Source: Bacillota bacterium (GTDB taxonomy: Bacteria > Bacillota > Clostridia > Christensenellales > Christensenellaceae). Taken from it: 64,000 bases of DNA. The notes under the pieces are model-generated. The model saw only the letters and a program-made list of their open reading frames with translations. It was not told the DNA's origin and made no database searches. This document shows, in pieces, positions 8,018-17,388 of this stretch (position 1 is its first letter; each line of letters opens with the position of its first letter). The stretch is from the NCBI GenBank assembly GCA_023393165.1, contig JAEWMJ010000004.1, positions 124,001-188,000 on the forward strand, written 5' to 3'. The translations under genes were made by a program, and so were the position numbers.

Positions 8018-9212
8018 TTTCCAATCCTCTTCCGTTCAGAATAAACACGGGATTTGCGCCCGTCATCATATGGTACGCACCCGCCTTTTTGGCATGGGAA
8101 GCCGAAATCTGCGTGATTTCGGGTTCTATTCCATGCTTTAAAAAACATTCTTGTGCGGCTGCGAGCGTTTCAAGCGTAACGGCGTTTACAACAATGGACG
8201 CCGTCGGATTCTTTTTAAGCACCAAATCAAAAATCTCCCGCATCCTGCCGGACGATCCTCCAATAAAAACGCAGTCCGGACCGGGCAGAACATCCAGGCC
8301 GTTGGGCGCTTCAGTCTCCACCACGGTCAGATTGCAGGATTTAAACTTTTCCTTGTTTTTATTAAGCAGGGAAACGGCCTCCCTGTTTTTTTCGATTGCG
8401 TAAACTCTGCCCGGCAAAGAAAGCCTCGCCATCTCAATTGAAACCGCGCCCGTTCCCGCGCCGACGTCATATACGGTATCCCCCCGGCTGATCCCAAGCT
8501 TTGCCAGGGATATACAACGGACTTCAAATTTTGTCATTGGAACATCCCCGCGTAAAAATTCTAAATCCGGGATGCCGGCTGAAACTGGATTTCCGGCACA
8601 CCGGTTTATTGCAAAAATTACGCTCAGGGGCTCAAATATCCGGCCTGTCAGTTCCATTGCAAGGCCGTGTAATATTTGTTCGTTTGGATAGCCCAGATTT
8701 TGCCCAATATAAACTTCCGTTTCGCCAAGCCCGTTTTCACACAGCCGGTTCAGGACCCAGTCCACACCCTGATCCCCGCCTGTCAGAAGAAAGGTTTTTT
8801 TGTTGGCCGCCACAACTTTGGCGACATCGGCCTTCCTGCCGTGAACGCTCAGCATCTTCGCATCCTCCCAGGAGAGTTTAAGCCTGGAACAAAAATACGA
8901 AAGCGAACTTACGCCGCAAACGGTACGCACTTCGTAATCAGCCAGCCTTTCATTCAACTCTTTTGCCGCGCTGAAAAAGCCAGGATCGCCGGATACCAAT
9001 ACGCCGATCCTTTGGTATTCCGGGTGGCTGTTTATTGCATGAACGATTTCTTCGTTACGCACACATGCAATTTGCCCGGACGTCCTTTCAGCCGGCAGAA
9101 GCCGCGGCGCGCCGATCAGGCAATCGCATTCTAAAATGGCTTTCTGCGCCTCGCACGTCAGCGTTTCCTGCGTACCCATACCGCAGCCGATGATCCATAT
9201 CTCCGGCCTCAT
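8007..9212 (-). CDS. cbiET: Fused cobalt-precorrin-7 C5-methyltransferase / C15-methyltransferase-decarboxylase (CbiE-CbiT)
   Basis: 401 residues in two domains, as in CobL. Residues 1 to about 200 are the CbiE-type SAM methyltransferase (IWIIGCGMGTQETLT, VLVSGDPGFFSAAKEL, MLSVHGRKAD). From about residue 215 it is CbiT, with GDVPMTKFEVR and the SAM loop VYDVGAGTGAVSIEMA. Together they methylate C5 and C15 and decarboxylate the C12 acetate. The fusion is known in other bacteria. It overlaps cbiX by 4 bases and cbiA by 11. Confidence 0.95.
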   Translation of the reverse strand: MRPEIWIIGCGMGTQETLTCEAQKAILECDCLIGAPRLLPAERTSGQIACVRNEEIVHAINSHPEYQRIGVLVSGDPGFFSAAKELNERLADYEVRTVCGVSSLSYFCSRLKLSWEDAKMLSVHGRKADVAKVVAANKKTFLLTGGDQGVDWVLNRLCENGLGETEVYIGQNLGYPNEQILHGLAMELTGRIFEPLSVIFAINRCAGNPVSAGIPDLEFLRGDVPMTKFEVRCISLAKLGISRGDTVYDVGAGTGAVSIEMARLSLPGRVYAIEKNREAVSLLNKNKEKFKSCNLTVVETEAPNGLDVLPGPDCVFIGGSSGRMREIFDLVLKKNPTASIVVNAVTLETLAAAQECFLKHGIEPEITQISASHAKKAGAYHMMTGANPVFILNGRGLENDK

Positions 9213-9574
9213 TGCAGCGCTTCCCTGATCCGGTCCGCCAATACTTCAGCGAGCCGCCTGTCAGCTCCCAACGTGCCGCCCATGGATACCTGGACCTCCG
9301 GGTGCTTTTCCCTGAATGCCGCAATTTCCGCAGGAATATCTTCCTGTATGTGCACGCCGTCAAACAGAAAATACGGAACAACTTTTATGTCATCCACGCC
9401 TTTCGCCATCAGCCCAAGAAGCCCTGATTCCAGGCTCCGGGCGCGGAATTCCATATAAGCGGCCTCTATATGTTCCATTTTAAGTATTTCACGCGCATAT
9501 TCAACAATTTTTTCCATAGTGATTTCCGTTTCGCTTTTCCGGCTGCCATGCGCCAACACCAAAACACCTGTCAT
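9209..9574 (-). CDS. cbiX: Sirohydrochlorin cobaltochelatase, short form (CbiX-S)
   Basis: 121 residues, about half the usual CbiX length, so it is the small form that acts as a homodimer. The N-terminal LVLAHGSRKSETE has the metal-binding H9, and VVPYFLFDGVHIQEDIP carries the second histidine. It inserts Co(II) into sirohydrochlorin, which makes this a cobalt-early (anaerobic) pathway. No His-rich tail is present. Its neighbours are hemL (1-base gap) and cbiE-cbiT (ATGA overlap). A ferrochelatase role for sirohaem is possible with the same fold, but the operon context favours cobalt. Confidence 0.9.
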   Translation of the reverse strand: MTGVLVLAHGSRKSETEITMEKIVEYAREILKMEHIEAAYMEFRARSLESGLLGLMAKGVDDIKVVPYFLFDGVHIQEDIPAEIAAFREKHPEVQVSMGGTLGADRRLAEVLADRIREALQ

Positions 9575-9575
9575 T

Positions 9576-10856
9576 TCATTCCTCCTTCATAAATTCGCCG
9601 GTACATTCCAGCAAATAATCGATATCCGCTTCCGTATGGGCATTGGATATAAAAATGGCTTCAAACGGTGCGGGCGCAAGGTAGATTCCCCGTTGCAGCA
9701 TAAAATTGAAGTATCTCGCATACATCTGCCTGTCCGCAAGCAATGCCGATTCATAATCCTTCGGCGTCTCCGGAGCAAAAAACAGGCACGCAAGAGAACT
9801 CACACCGCTTGCGCTGGCCAGTGCTTTATAATCTTCGATCAATCCGGCAAGCCCTGCATACAGGCGCTTGCCCAGTTTCTCTATCCGCCCGTAAATGCCG
9901 GGGTTTTCTTTTAAAATTGCAAGCTGCTTAAGTCCCGCCGCCATTGCTACGGGATTGCCGGAAAGAGTCCCCGCCTGATACACATCACCTAAAGGGGATA
10001 TGGTCTGCATAATCTCCCGGCGTCCGGCATATGCGCCCACCGGCATGCCCGCGCCGATGATCTTGCCGAACGTTGCGAGATCGGGCGTTATTCCGTAGTA
10101 TTCCTGCGCTCCTCCGGGAGACAGCCGGAATCCGGTAATCACTTCGTCAAATATCAGCAGCGCCCCATGTCGTTGGCACAAGGATTTTAATCCCTGCAAA
10201 AAGCCCTCCTTTGGAAGCACCACCCCCATGTTGGCGGCAACCGGCTCCACAATCACAGCGGCAACGTTGTTTGGATTTGCGTCAAGCAACGCTTCCACGC
10301 TTTCAACATTGTTGTAGGAAGCGCACAGCGTGTCCGCGGCAACAGATTCGGGCACGCCGCGGCTGCCGGGAACGCCCCCGGTCATCAGTCCGGAACCCGC
10401 TTTGATCAGCATCGCATCGCTGTGCCCGTGATAGCATCCGTCAAATTTGACGATCTTGCTTCTGCCCGTAAAACCGCGCGCTGCACGAACCGCGCTCATC
10501 ACTGCTTCCGTACCCGAATTCACCATACGGACCATATCCGCACAGGGAATCATTTCGCAAAGAAGTTCCGCCATCTCCACTTCCAACCGGGTGGCCGCCC
10601 CAAAGCTTAAGCCGTTCCCTGCCGTGTTTATAACCGCCTTTGCAATCTCCGGATGGTTGTGCCCCAGTATCATCGGGCCCCACGAACCAACGTAATCCGT
10701 ATATTTAACGCCTTCTTCGTCCCAAATGGACGCTCCGTCCGCCCGCGCTATAAAACGCGGCGTACCGCCGACAGACAAAAATGCGCGCACCGGACTGTTT
10801 ACCCCACCGGGAATGACTTTTTTAGCCCGTTCAAACAAACTTTCCGATCCCGACAT
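9576..10856 (-). CDS. hemL: Glutamate-1-semialdehyde 2,1-aminomutase (HemL)
   Basis: 426 residues, full length. This PLP enzyme converts glutamate-1-semialdehyde to 5-aminolevulinate, the second step of the C5 tetrapyrrole route started by HemA in the same operon. Motifs are PGGVNSPVRAF near the N-terminus, NSGTEAVMSAVRAARGFTGR, LLIFDEVITGFR and the PLP lysine in DLATFGKIIGAGMPVGAY. Its first base overlaps the last base of hemB. Its presence within the cobalamin operon suggests that ALA supply is co-regulated with corrin synthesis. Confidence 0.96.
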   Translation of the reverse strand: MSGSESLFERAKKVIPGGVNSPVRAFLSVGGTPRFIARADGASIWDEEGVKYTDYVGSWGPMILGHNHPEIAKAVINTAGNGLSFGAATRLEVEMAELLCEMIPCADMVRMVNSGTEAVMSAVRAARGFTGRSKIVKFDGCYHGHSDAMLIKAGSGLMTGGVPGSRGVPESVAADTLCASYNNVESVEALLDANPNNVAAVIVEPVAANMGVVLPKEGFLQGLKSLCQRHGALLIFDEVITGFRLSPGGAQEYYGITPDLATFGKIIGAGMPVGAYAGRREIMQTISPLGDVYQAGTLSGNPVAMAAGLKQLAILKENPGIYGRIEKLGKRLYAGLAGLIEDYKALASASGVSSLACLFFAPETPKDYESALLADRQMYARYFNFMLQRGIYLAPAPFEAIFISNAHTEADIDYLLECTGEFMKEE

Positions 10857-11839
10857 CAGCCTATTCTCCCTTCATCGATCCATCCTGCCAGTTCTTTTGC
10901 GTAGTACGTAATCAGTATGTCCGCGCCTGCCCGGAAAACTGCCGCGGCCGACTCGCACGCCGCGCCCGTTTCATCCAGATAACCTGCCCGGGCGGCTGCT
11001 TTTATCATTGCATATTCGCCGCTTACGCTGTACGCCGCAACCGGGAGGTCAAACCTTCCGGACACGCGGCTAATTATGTCCAGATATGAAAGCGCCGGCT
11101 TAACCATCAGAATATCCGCGCCTTCCTCCACATCCAGGGCTGCTTCGCGCAGGGCTTCATTACTGTTGTGAAAATCCATCTGGTAACTTTTCCGGTCTCC
11201 GAACGCAGGCGCCGAACCCGCAGCCTCACGGAAAGGTCCGTAGAAAGAAGAGGCGTATTTGGCGGCATAGGATAATATGGGTATATCAGCAAACCCGTTT
11301 GCGTCCAGTTCCCTCCTTATGGCAAGCACCCGGCCGTCCATCATATCGGACGGAGCGACCATGTCCGCCCCTGCCTGTACGTGGGACAGCGCCGTTTTTG
11401 CGAGATAGGGTAACGTGCCGTCATTATCCACCTTTTCTCCCTGCAGCATGCCGCAATGCCCGTGGCTTGTATATTCACAAAGGCATACGTCGGTAACCAG
11501 CATCAGTTCCGGAAATTCCTTCCGCGCGGCCATAAGGGCCCTCTGAACCACGCCGTCTTCCGCCCATGCGCCGCTGCCTGTTTCATCCTTTTTATCCGGA
11601 ATACCAAAAAGCATCACGGAATGAATGCCCGACTTCAGCACACGTTCCAACTTACGGCACAGCGTATCCGGGCTGTAGCGGTACTGCCCAGGCATTGCGC
11701 CTATTTCTTCCTGTATATTTCTGCCTTCCCGCACAAACACAGGGTACATAAGCGCTGACTTTGATATCCGCGTTTCACGCACCATATTCCGCATTTGTGT
11801 ACTTCCCCGCAGCCTTCTGGGCCTTTTGAGCAAATCCAT
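10856..11839 (-). CDS. hemB: Porphobilinogen synthase (HemB)
   Basis: 327 residues; condenses two ALA molecules to porphobilinogen. Visible signatures are RPRRLRGSTQMRNMVRET at the N-terminus, the zinc-type cysteine cluster DVCLCEYTSHGHCG, the loop SFYGPFREAAGSAP and the Schiff-base lysine in ILMVKPALSYLD. The cysteine cluster marks it as a zinc-dependent enzyme. It starts 4 bases after cobA-hemD and ends on the first base of hemL. Confidence 0.97.
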   Translation of the reverse strand: MDLLKRPRRLRGSTQMRNMVRETRISKSALMYPVFVREGRNIQEEIGAMPGQYRYSPDTLCRKLERVLKSGIHSVMLFGIPDKKDETGSGAWAEDGVVQRALMAARKEFPELMLVTDVCLCEYTSHGHCGMLQGEKVDNDGTLPYLAKTALSHVQAGADMVAPSDMMDGRVLAIRRELDANGFADIPILSYAAKYASSFYGPFREAAGSAPAFGDRKSYQMDFHNSNEALREAALDVEEGADILMVKPALSYLDIISRVSGRFDLPVAAYSVSGEYAMIKAAARAGYLDETGAACESAAAVFRAGADILITYYAKELAGWIDEGRIG

Positions 11840-11843
11840 AAAA

Positions 11844-13346
11844 TCACCTGGTTTCCTTTATCTCAATCAATTTATCTATCATACTGTTTAATGACGCTTC
11901 CCCGGAAATCCATATCTGCATGCCGTATTCCCTTGCCTGCCGTGCGGTTTCTTCTCCAATGCACACGGCTTTTATCTGTGAAAGCCTGCCGCCATATGCG
12001 GATGCAAAACCGCGTACTGTAGATGCGCTGGTAAACAGCGCATAATCAAATTCCCCGCTTTGGACAACAGCATTGGCCGCAGGACTGCCGCTCATTTCGC
12101 AAGCGGTTTTGTACAGGGCGATGTCGTCATAATCAACGATCCCATCAAGCTCTCCGCACAACTCCGGGGAACCTTCCTTTGCCCGCGCAATAAGGATCCT
12201 TTGTCCTTTTGACAACTGAGCCAGCCCCTTACCGAGGGCGGAAGCGCAATATTTTGAAGGCACGAAATCCACCCGGATGCCCTTCTCTTCGACTATTTTG
12301 GCTGTCGCGCCGCCTATTGCCGCGAAACGGATGCCCTTCAAGTCCCGCACATCCATTTGCGCTTCCCAAAGTTTATTGAAAAAAACTTCTGCGCCAAAAG
12401 GACTTGTGAGGACGACCCATCCGTACTGGCCGATCCTTTTAAGAGCTTCTTTGAAAGGTCCGTTTTGTTTTATAGCGGCCGTACGGATACATGGAAATTC
12501 CACAACCTCCGCGCCCAGGCTGCGCAGCATCCTTGTAAGGGAAGAATTGCGTCCTTCCGGACGTACGTTTACCACACGCAGGCCGGACAGCGCCCTTTTT
12601 TCCGCCCAGTTCATGCTTTCTGACAGCCCGCAGACTTCTCCGACCACAATAATGGAAGGCGGCTGCATACCCGCTTTCCGCGCATCCTCATACAGCTTGT
12701 ATACGGTGGAGACCACCCTGCGCTGGGCAGAAGTTGTGCCCCGCTCCAGTACCGCGGCAGGCATATCGGGGTTCATTCCCGCCTCCATCAATCCGTTGCA
12801 GATGGCCTGCAAATTGACCATGCCCATCAGGAAAACAAGCGTTCCGCCAGCCTGCACAAGAGGTCCGAACCGGACGCCTTCCGTACCGCCGCTTTTGGCG
12901 TGGCCTGTAACGATATGGACAGACGAGCAAAAATTCCGGTGCGTAACCGGAATGCCGGCATAGGCAGGTACCGATGTGGCCGACGGCACGCCCGGCACAA
13001 TCTCGAAAGGGATTCCGTTTTGAATTAAAAGTTCCAGTTCTTCACCGCCGCGGCCAAAAAGAAACGGGTCTCCGCCTTTCAGGCGCACCACTTTTTTCCC
13101 TTCCAGAGCGCGTGCAAGCAAAATCCGGTTGATTTCTTCCTGGGGTACGGGATGTTTTCCCGCGGATTTACCCACGTCTATTTTTTCCGCAGTTTGGGGC
13201 ATCATGCCCAGAACTTCCTGCCCGGCCAGTTTATCAAAAACAACAACTTCAGCCCCGCTTAAAACCTCCGCGCCCTTGAACGTAAATAAGCCGGCGTCTC
13301 CCGGTCCCGCGCCCACCAGCCACACTTTTCCGGTTTTTTCTTTCAT
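11844..13346 (-). CDS. cobA-hemD: Fused uroporphyrinogen-III C-methyltransferase and uroporphyrinogen-III synthase (CobA-HemD)
   Basis: 500 residues. Residues 1 to about 245 are the SAM-dependent C2/C7 methyltransferase (VWLVGAGPGDAGLFT, RLKGGDPFLFGRGGEE, PVTHRNFCSSVHIVTGH). From about 255 the HemD domain begins (GLRVVNVRPEG) and continues to SASTVRGFASAYGG and ICIGEETA-like VCIGEETARQA. The protein therefore closes hydroxymethylbilane to uroporphyrinogen III and methylates it to precorrin-2. This fusion is widespread in clostridia. It overlaps hemC by 4 bases. Confidence 0.96.
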   Translation of the reverse strand: MKEKTGKVWLVGAGPGDAGLFTFKGAEVLSGAEVVVFDKLAGQEVLGMMPQTAEKIDVGKSAGKHPVPQEEINRILLARALEGKKVVRLKGGDPFLFGRGGEELELLIQNGIPFEIVPGVPSATSVPAYAGIPVTHRNFCSSVHIVTGHAKSGGTEGVRFGPLVQAGGTLVFLMGMVNLQAICNGLMEAGMNPDMPAAVLERGTTSAQRRVVSTVYKLYEDARKAGMQPPSIIVVGEVCGLSESMNWAEKRALSGLRVVNVRPEGRNSSLTRMLRSLGAEVVEFPCIRTAAIKQNGPFKEALKRIGQYGWVVLTSPFGAEVFFNKLWEAQMDVRDLKGIRFAAIGGATAKIVEEKGIRVDFVPSKYCASALGKGLAQLSKGQRILIARAKEGSPELCGELDGIVDYDDIALYKTACEMSGSPAANAVVQSGEFDYALFTSASTVRGFASAYGGRLSQIKAVCIGEETARQAREYGMQIWISGEASLNSMIDKLIEIKETR

Positions 13347-14227
13347 ATCAATTCACCTGCCAGTCTGTTTGCCAGCGTTTCACCAAGCTGCCGGGCTTCT
13401 GATAACGGCCCTGCAATATTTCCGGATATCTGCCGTCCTGTTTCATCCACATACAGTCCGGAAAGGTAAATCTCATTTCCCGCAATTTGGGCATAAGCGG
13501 CAATAGGCTCTATGCAGCCGCCGCCCAATGCGCTGACAAATGCGCGTTCCGCAATTGCGCATGCCTGGGATTCCGCATCGTTTACGCATAAAAGCAAATC
13601 TTCCAGCCCGCCGTTCCGCCTGCCCTGCACGGCAAGGATTCCCTGGCCTGCCGCGGGCAGCATTTCCTCCGGCGCAAACACCCGGCTGATCCTGCAGGCA
13701 AGGCCCATTCTTTTCAGCCCGGCACAGGCAAGCACCAGCGCCGCACAACCCCCTGCGTCCAGTTTATTCAGGCGCGTATGTATATTTCCGCGGATGCCTG
13801 CCGACTCGGCATTTGGATACAAATTTTTCAGCTGAAGCGTTCTTCTTGCGCTGGAACACCCCACGATTCCGGTTCCATCCCACTTCTGACCGTCCTGCGG
13901 AAGAATCAGGGTGTCCCGCGGGTCTTCCCTTTTGGAATAAGCCAGTATGGGCAGATATGAAGGCGTTTCCATGGGCATATCCTTCAGGCTGTGCACCGCG
14001 ATATCGATACGACCATCCATCAGCGCCTGGTCCAGTTCACGTACAAACAAACCCTTTCCCCCTATACGGTCCAGGTTTTGGTCCAGAATTTTATCTCCAG
14101 TTGTCACATATGTCTTAATTTCTGTTTCTATATCAGGATGGCAGCCGCGGATGCGCTCCATAACTATTTCCGCCTGCCGCACCGCAAGTTTGCTTGCACG
14201 GCTGCCTATCACAAGTTTCCCTTTCAT
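13343..14227 (-). CDS. hemC: Hydroxymethylbilane synthase / porphobilinogen deaminase (HemC)
   Basis: 294 residues; polymerises four porphobilinogens into hydroxymethylbilane. The N-terminus IGSRASKLAVRQAEIV, then DIAVHSLKDMP (catalytic aspartate region), RGNIHTRLNKLD and the dipyrromethane-binding cysteine in ALGGGCIEPIAAYA are visible. Length is slightly below the usual 305-315. ATGA overlaps join it to cbiJ-sirC upstream and cobA-hemD downstream. Confidence 0.96.
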   Translation of the reverse strand: MKGKLVIGSRASKLAVRQAEIVMERIRGCHPDIETEIKTYVTTGDKILDQNLDRIGGKGLFVRELDQALMDGRIDIAVHSLKDMPMETPSYLPILAYSKREDPRDTLILPQDGQKWDGTGIVGCSSARRTLQLKNLYPNAESAGIRGNIHTRLNKLDAGGCAALVLACAGLKRMGLACRISRVFAPEEMLPAAGQGILAVQGRRNGGLEDLLLCVNDAESQACAIAERAFVSALGGGCIEPIAAYAQIAGNEIYLSGLYVDETGRQISGNIAGPLSEARQLGETLANRLAGELI

Positions 14228-15441
14228 TCCGCTTCCTCCGATTCGTCCATATGCTTTAAGGTCTTGCCTATTGCCTGGGCCGCCCGTTTCACGGCTATAT
14301 GATCGCTTCCGTCAGAAGTTATGCCTGCCGTGAGTTTTCCCTGGCGGATGATTGCCGGAAAATAAAAAGTGCACTCTTCGCTGCAATCCGCAACACTGAC
14401 CGGGATTTGAAGTGCGGCGCATTCCTCCGCGATCCCGCTGTTTACCGTTCTGTTATCTGTAGCTGCCAAAACCAAAGCCGCATCTTTGCAGTCGCCTTTC
14501 TGGTACTCCCTCTTGGTCCAACGGATACATTCCAATACTTCATGCGCTTCCTCTATGTTTTCCGGAGAAATAACATGAACGCCGCAGCCAAATTCCAGCA
14601 ATGTCCTAATACGCCGTAGCGCGATTTTACCCCCGCCAAAAACAACCGCCTTTTTGCCTGCAAGGCTTATAAACAAAGGAAACATTTTTTTATCCGGAAA
14701 TCGGCCCAGCTTTTCCGCCAGTATTTTTTTTGCCGTTTCTACGGATACGCCCGTTTCTTCCGCAGGCCGGCCGATCACGACAACCGTAACGCCCGCTATT
14801 TGAGCGGCATGCACTTTTTCCTGAAAACCGCCTTCTCTTCCCGATTCCTTGGTTACCATCCAGCGGGCATCCACCTGCCGAAGGATGGCAAGATTCAGTT
14901 CCATGCTGAACGGTCCCTCCATGCATATAATGTTTTTTGACGGAATTCCAAGGTTCCTGCAGCGCTCAATCGTGCCCGCATCGGGAAGTATCCGTGGATA
15001 CAGTCTTTCGGCTTGCATACGTGTAAATACATCCAGATCTTTACTTCCTGTGGCAAGCATCACATTGCCCTGCGTTTTTCCAAGATAGACGGCCGCCTCC
15101 GCGGCGTCCCGAACATATACGCAGCCGGCTTCCGATTTCTCCGCCCGGATTACCCGGATACATTCCTTTCCGGTTTTCCCGCACGCGGATCTGATATTAT
15201 CCGAAACTTTATCGGCATACGGATGGGTAGCGTCCACCACACAATCAAAATCCCGGATTTGCAGGATCATTTCTTCCCGTTCCAGGCGCCCGGCCCGGAC
15301 AACAAGGTTTGGTTCTTCTTTTAACGCCTCCCTGCCGTATTCGGTCGCCACACAGGCGCAGACCCATGCGCCCCGCCTCGCAAGGAACCGGGCCAGTATA
15401 CGGCCTTCGGTTGTTCCCGCAAACAAAAGAACTTTATACAT
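14224..15441 (-). CDS. cbiJ-sirC: Fused cobalt-precorrin-6A reductase (CbiJ) and precorrin-2 dehydrogenase (SirC-like)
   Basis: 405 residues in two parts. Residues 1 to about 245 match CbiJ/CobK: VLLFAGTTEGRILARFLARR, DCVVDATHPYADKVSDNI, VMLATGSKDLDVF and ICMEGPFS. From about 250 a second NAD-binding domain begins (AVVFGGGKIALRRIRTLLE), followed by ALVLAATDNRTVN and FYFPAIIRQGKLTAGITSDG, as in the NAD-dependent precorrin-2 dehydrogenase half of CysG/Met8. The second part is only about 150 residues, with little of the C-terminal dimerisation/chelatase domain. The two steps are not consecutive in the pathway, so this fusion is notable. CbiX in the operon supplies the chelatase. Confidence 0.9.
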   Translation of the reverse strand: MYKVLLFAGTTEGRILARFLARRGAWVCACVATEYGREALKEEPNLVVRAGRLEREEMILQIRDFDCVVDATHPYADKVSDNIRSACGKTGKECIRVIRAEKSEAGCVYVRDAAEAAVYLGKTQGNVMLATGSKDLDVFTRMQAERLYPRILPDAGTIERCRNLGIPSKNIICMEGPFSMELNLAILRQVDARWMVTKESGREGGFQEKVHAAQIAGVTVVVIGRPAEETGVSVETAKKILAEKLGRFPDKKMFPLFISLAGKKAVVFGGGKIALRRIRTLLEFGCGVHVISPENIEEAHEVLECIRWTKREYQKGDCKDAALVLAATDNRTVNSGIAEECAALQIPVSVADCSEECTFYFPAIIRQGKLTAGITSDGSDHIAVKRAAQAIGKTLKHMDESEEAE

Positions 15442-16162
15442 TCCTGTATCCTCTTGGCGTTACCATTCTTCCGAATATATTTTTGGTGCTGCTGCTTCCG
15501 ATAAATACGGTTGTGAACATATCAACCTCCGTATCTTTCAATTCTTCAAGGGTCAGTATCCGGACCGCTTCGCCTTTCCTCCCGATATTGCGCGCAATTC
15601 CGCAAACCGTACCGGGTTCCCGGCAGCGGAGCAGTATTTCGCACGCTTTTTTTAAGTATCCGCTTCTTTTATGGCTGGACGGATTGTAAATACAGATTGC
15701 AAAATCAGCTTCCGCTGCTGCAGACAGTCTTTTTTCTATCACCGTCCAGGGCGTCAGCAGATCGCTCAGGCTTATAACGGCAAAATCATGACCCAGGGGC
15801 GCGCCAAGCAAAGCGCCGCCGCTGCCTGCCGCTGTGATGCCCGGAACTACCTCAATATGAATATTGTCAAAATCCTGCGCGAGTTCGAGCATCAACCCCG
15901 CCATGCCATAAATGCCGGCGTCACCGCTGCATACCATGGAAACCGTATTTCCTGCCGCCGCTTCCCGCAAAGCTTCCTTGCATCTGTCCGTTTCTTTTCT
16001 CATTCCGGTGGATATAAATCTTTTTCCGGCGAAACGTTCGCGGATCAATCCGATATATCCTTCATACCCGGCGATGACGTCGCTTTTTAAAAGTGCTTCC
16101 TCAGCCTGGCGGGTGATATGCATTTCATCACCGGGACCGATTCCGACAACATATACGGTCAT
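15434..16162 (-). CDS. cbiH: Cobalt-precorrin-3 C17-methyltransferase (CbiH)
   Basis: 242 residues from the ATG at 16162 (MTVYVVGIGPGDEMH), which makes an ATGA overlap with hemA; upstream in-frame codons lie inside hemA. SAM methyltransferase of the tetrapyrrole family with VVGIGPGDEMHITRQA, VSMVCSGDAGIYGMAG, EVVPGITAAGSGGALLGAPLG and ICIYNPSSHKR, the last typical of the C17 enzyme. It performs C17 methylation and ring contraction in the anaerobic route. Its 3' end overlaps cbiJ-sirC by 8 bases. Confidence 0.94.
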   Translation of the reverse strand: MTVYVVGIGPGDEMHITRQAEEALLKSDVIAGYEGYIGLIRERFAGKRFISTGMRKETDRCKEALREAAAGNTVSMVCSGDAGIYGMAGLMLELAQDFDNIHIEVVPGITAAGSGGALLGAPLGHDFAVISLSDLLTPWTVIEKRLSAAAEADFAICIYNPSSHKRSGYLKKACEILLRCREPGTVCGIARNIGRKGEAVRILTLEELKDTEVDMFTTVFIGSSSTKNIFGRMVTPRGYRNV

Positions 16163-17388
16163 TTTAAGGCTCCCTTCTGTTTCAATGCCGATACCTTCAG
16201 CCCTTCCATACAGTCCTGTACATTCTCCCATGAAAGTCCTTCCTTCAGTCCATACAGCAGGGAACTTACCGCGTTTTTGGAAGCATCCAGAACAAGCCTC
16301 TCAAGCAGTTCGCGGCTTACAACATCCATCTTAACCGCTTTAAATGCAAACGAAGCGCGCGAAATGGCGTCCTGAGCCGTCATCCTGCTGATTTCATCAA
16401 TCCGGGGCGCCAGATCGCGAAAATAATACCAGTCCATCAGTTTCTCAATATATTCGTCCAATATGGCCATCGCCTCTGAAACCGCTGTGCTGTCCGGATC
16501 AGGTCCTGCGCGTAAATCGTCCACGTCAAATAAAACAGTACCCGGCAATTGACCGATTTCAGGTTCAATGTCCCTGGGAACCGCAAGGTCGATGAGTATT
16601 CTTGGCTTTCCGTCTTTGGGAAACGGGTCTTTCTTGAGAGTATAATGCGGACTGGTTGTTGCGCTCACCACGGCGTCCGCGTTTTGCAGATAGGCGTAAC
16701 GGTCATCATAGGAAATACACGCACATCCCTCGGGAATCACCACCTGCCCTTTTGTATACTGGCGTAAGGTCATGCACACTATGCTTTCCCGCTCCACAAG
16801 GCGCCGGGCAACCAGCCTTCCCATTTCACCGTTCCCTATCACCAGGCAATTCAGCCGGCTTAAATCGCCGAATTGCGCGCATAGTTTCTCAACTCCAAGT
16901 TTAGCTGCGGAAGGATTTGCATTTCCCAGCACAAGATCGGTTTTTACCTTTTTGGCGGCAGTGACTGCCATGGAAAAAAGTTTATTCAGTATCGCGTCAG
17001 TGCACTCCTGCTCCCTTGCGAAAGCAAGCGAATCCTTAACCTGGGACAATATCTGGTCCTCCGCAAAAATCATGGATTTAAGCCCGCCCGCAAGCATAAA
17101 CAGATGCCGGACCGCCCGTTTTCCCGACCGGCTCACAAAATACGCGCTGTACGTTTTGGGATCTACTCCGGCGGCTCTGCAAAGAATCTCATATGGTTTG
17201 TGAGGGCATTTTCCGCTCAGCCACAACTCTGTCCGGTTGCAGGTATGAATCAGCACGCAGCCGTCCGGGCGAAGTGTTGCCTGAATCTGCCGTAATATTT
17301 CCGCCTTTCTGAGTTTGGTAAAGGAAAACTTTTCCCTTACCTTGAGCGGGGCTTTATTATGATCGATCCCCGCCATGCTAATATTCAA
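16159..17388 (-). CDS. hemA: Glutamyl-tRNA reductase (HemA)
   Basis: 409 residues; the first committed step of the C5 pathway, reducing Glu-tRNA to glutamate-1-semialdehyde with NADPH. The N-terminal domain has GIDHNKAPLKVREKFSF and the nucleophilic cysteine in LIHTCNRTELWLSG. The NADPH domain has LVIGNGEMGRLVARRL and ILIDLAVPRDIEPE. The C-terminal helical dimerisation domain is present. It overlaps cbiG by 11 bases and cbiH by 4. With hemL it commits the operon to making its own ALA. Confidence 0.96.
   Translation of the reverse strand: MNISMAGIDHNKAPLKVREKFSFTKLRKAEILRQIQATLRPDGCVLIHTCNRTELWLSGKCPHKPYEILCRAAGVDPKTYSAYFVSRSGKRAVRHLFMLAGGLKSMIFAEDQILSQVKDSLAFAREQECTDAILNKLFSMAVTAAKKVKTDLVLGNANPSAAKLGVEKLCAQFGDLSRLNCLVIGNGEMGRLVARRLVERESIVCMTLRQYTKGQVVIPEGCACISYDDRYAYLQNADAVVSATTSPHYTLKKDPFPKDGKPRILIDLAVPRDIEPEIGQLPGTVLFDVDDLRAGPDPDSTAVSEAMAILDEYIEKLMDWYYFRDLAPRIDEISRMTAQDAISRASFAFKAVKMDVVSRELLERLVLDASKNAVSSLLYGLKEGLSWENVQDCMEGLKVSALKQKGALK

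Noticed and set aside
12277..12963. A 228-codon plus-strand frame opposite cobA-hemD
   Set aside because: Shadow of cobA-hemD; low-complexity Ser/Pro/Arg-rich translation typical of antisense frames.
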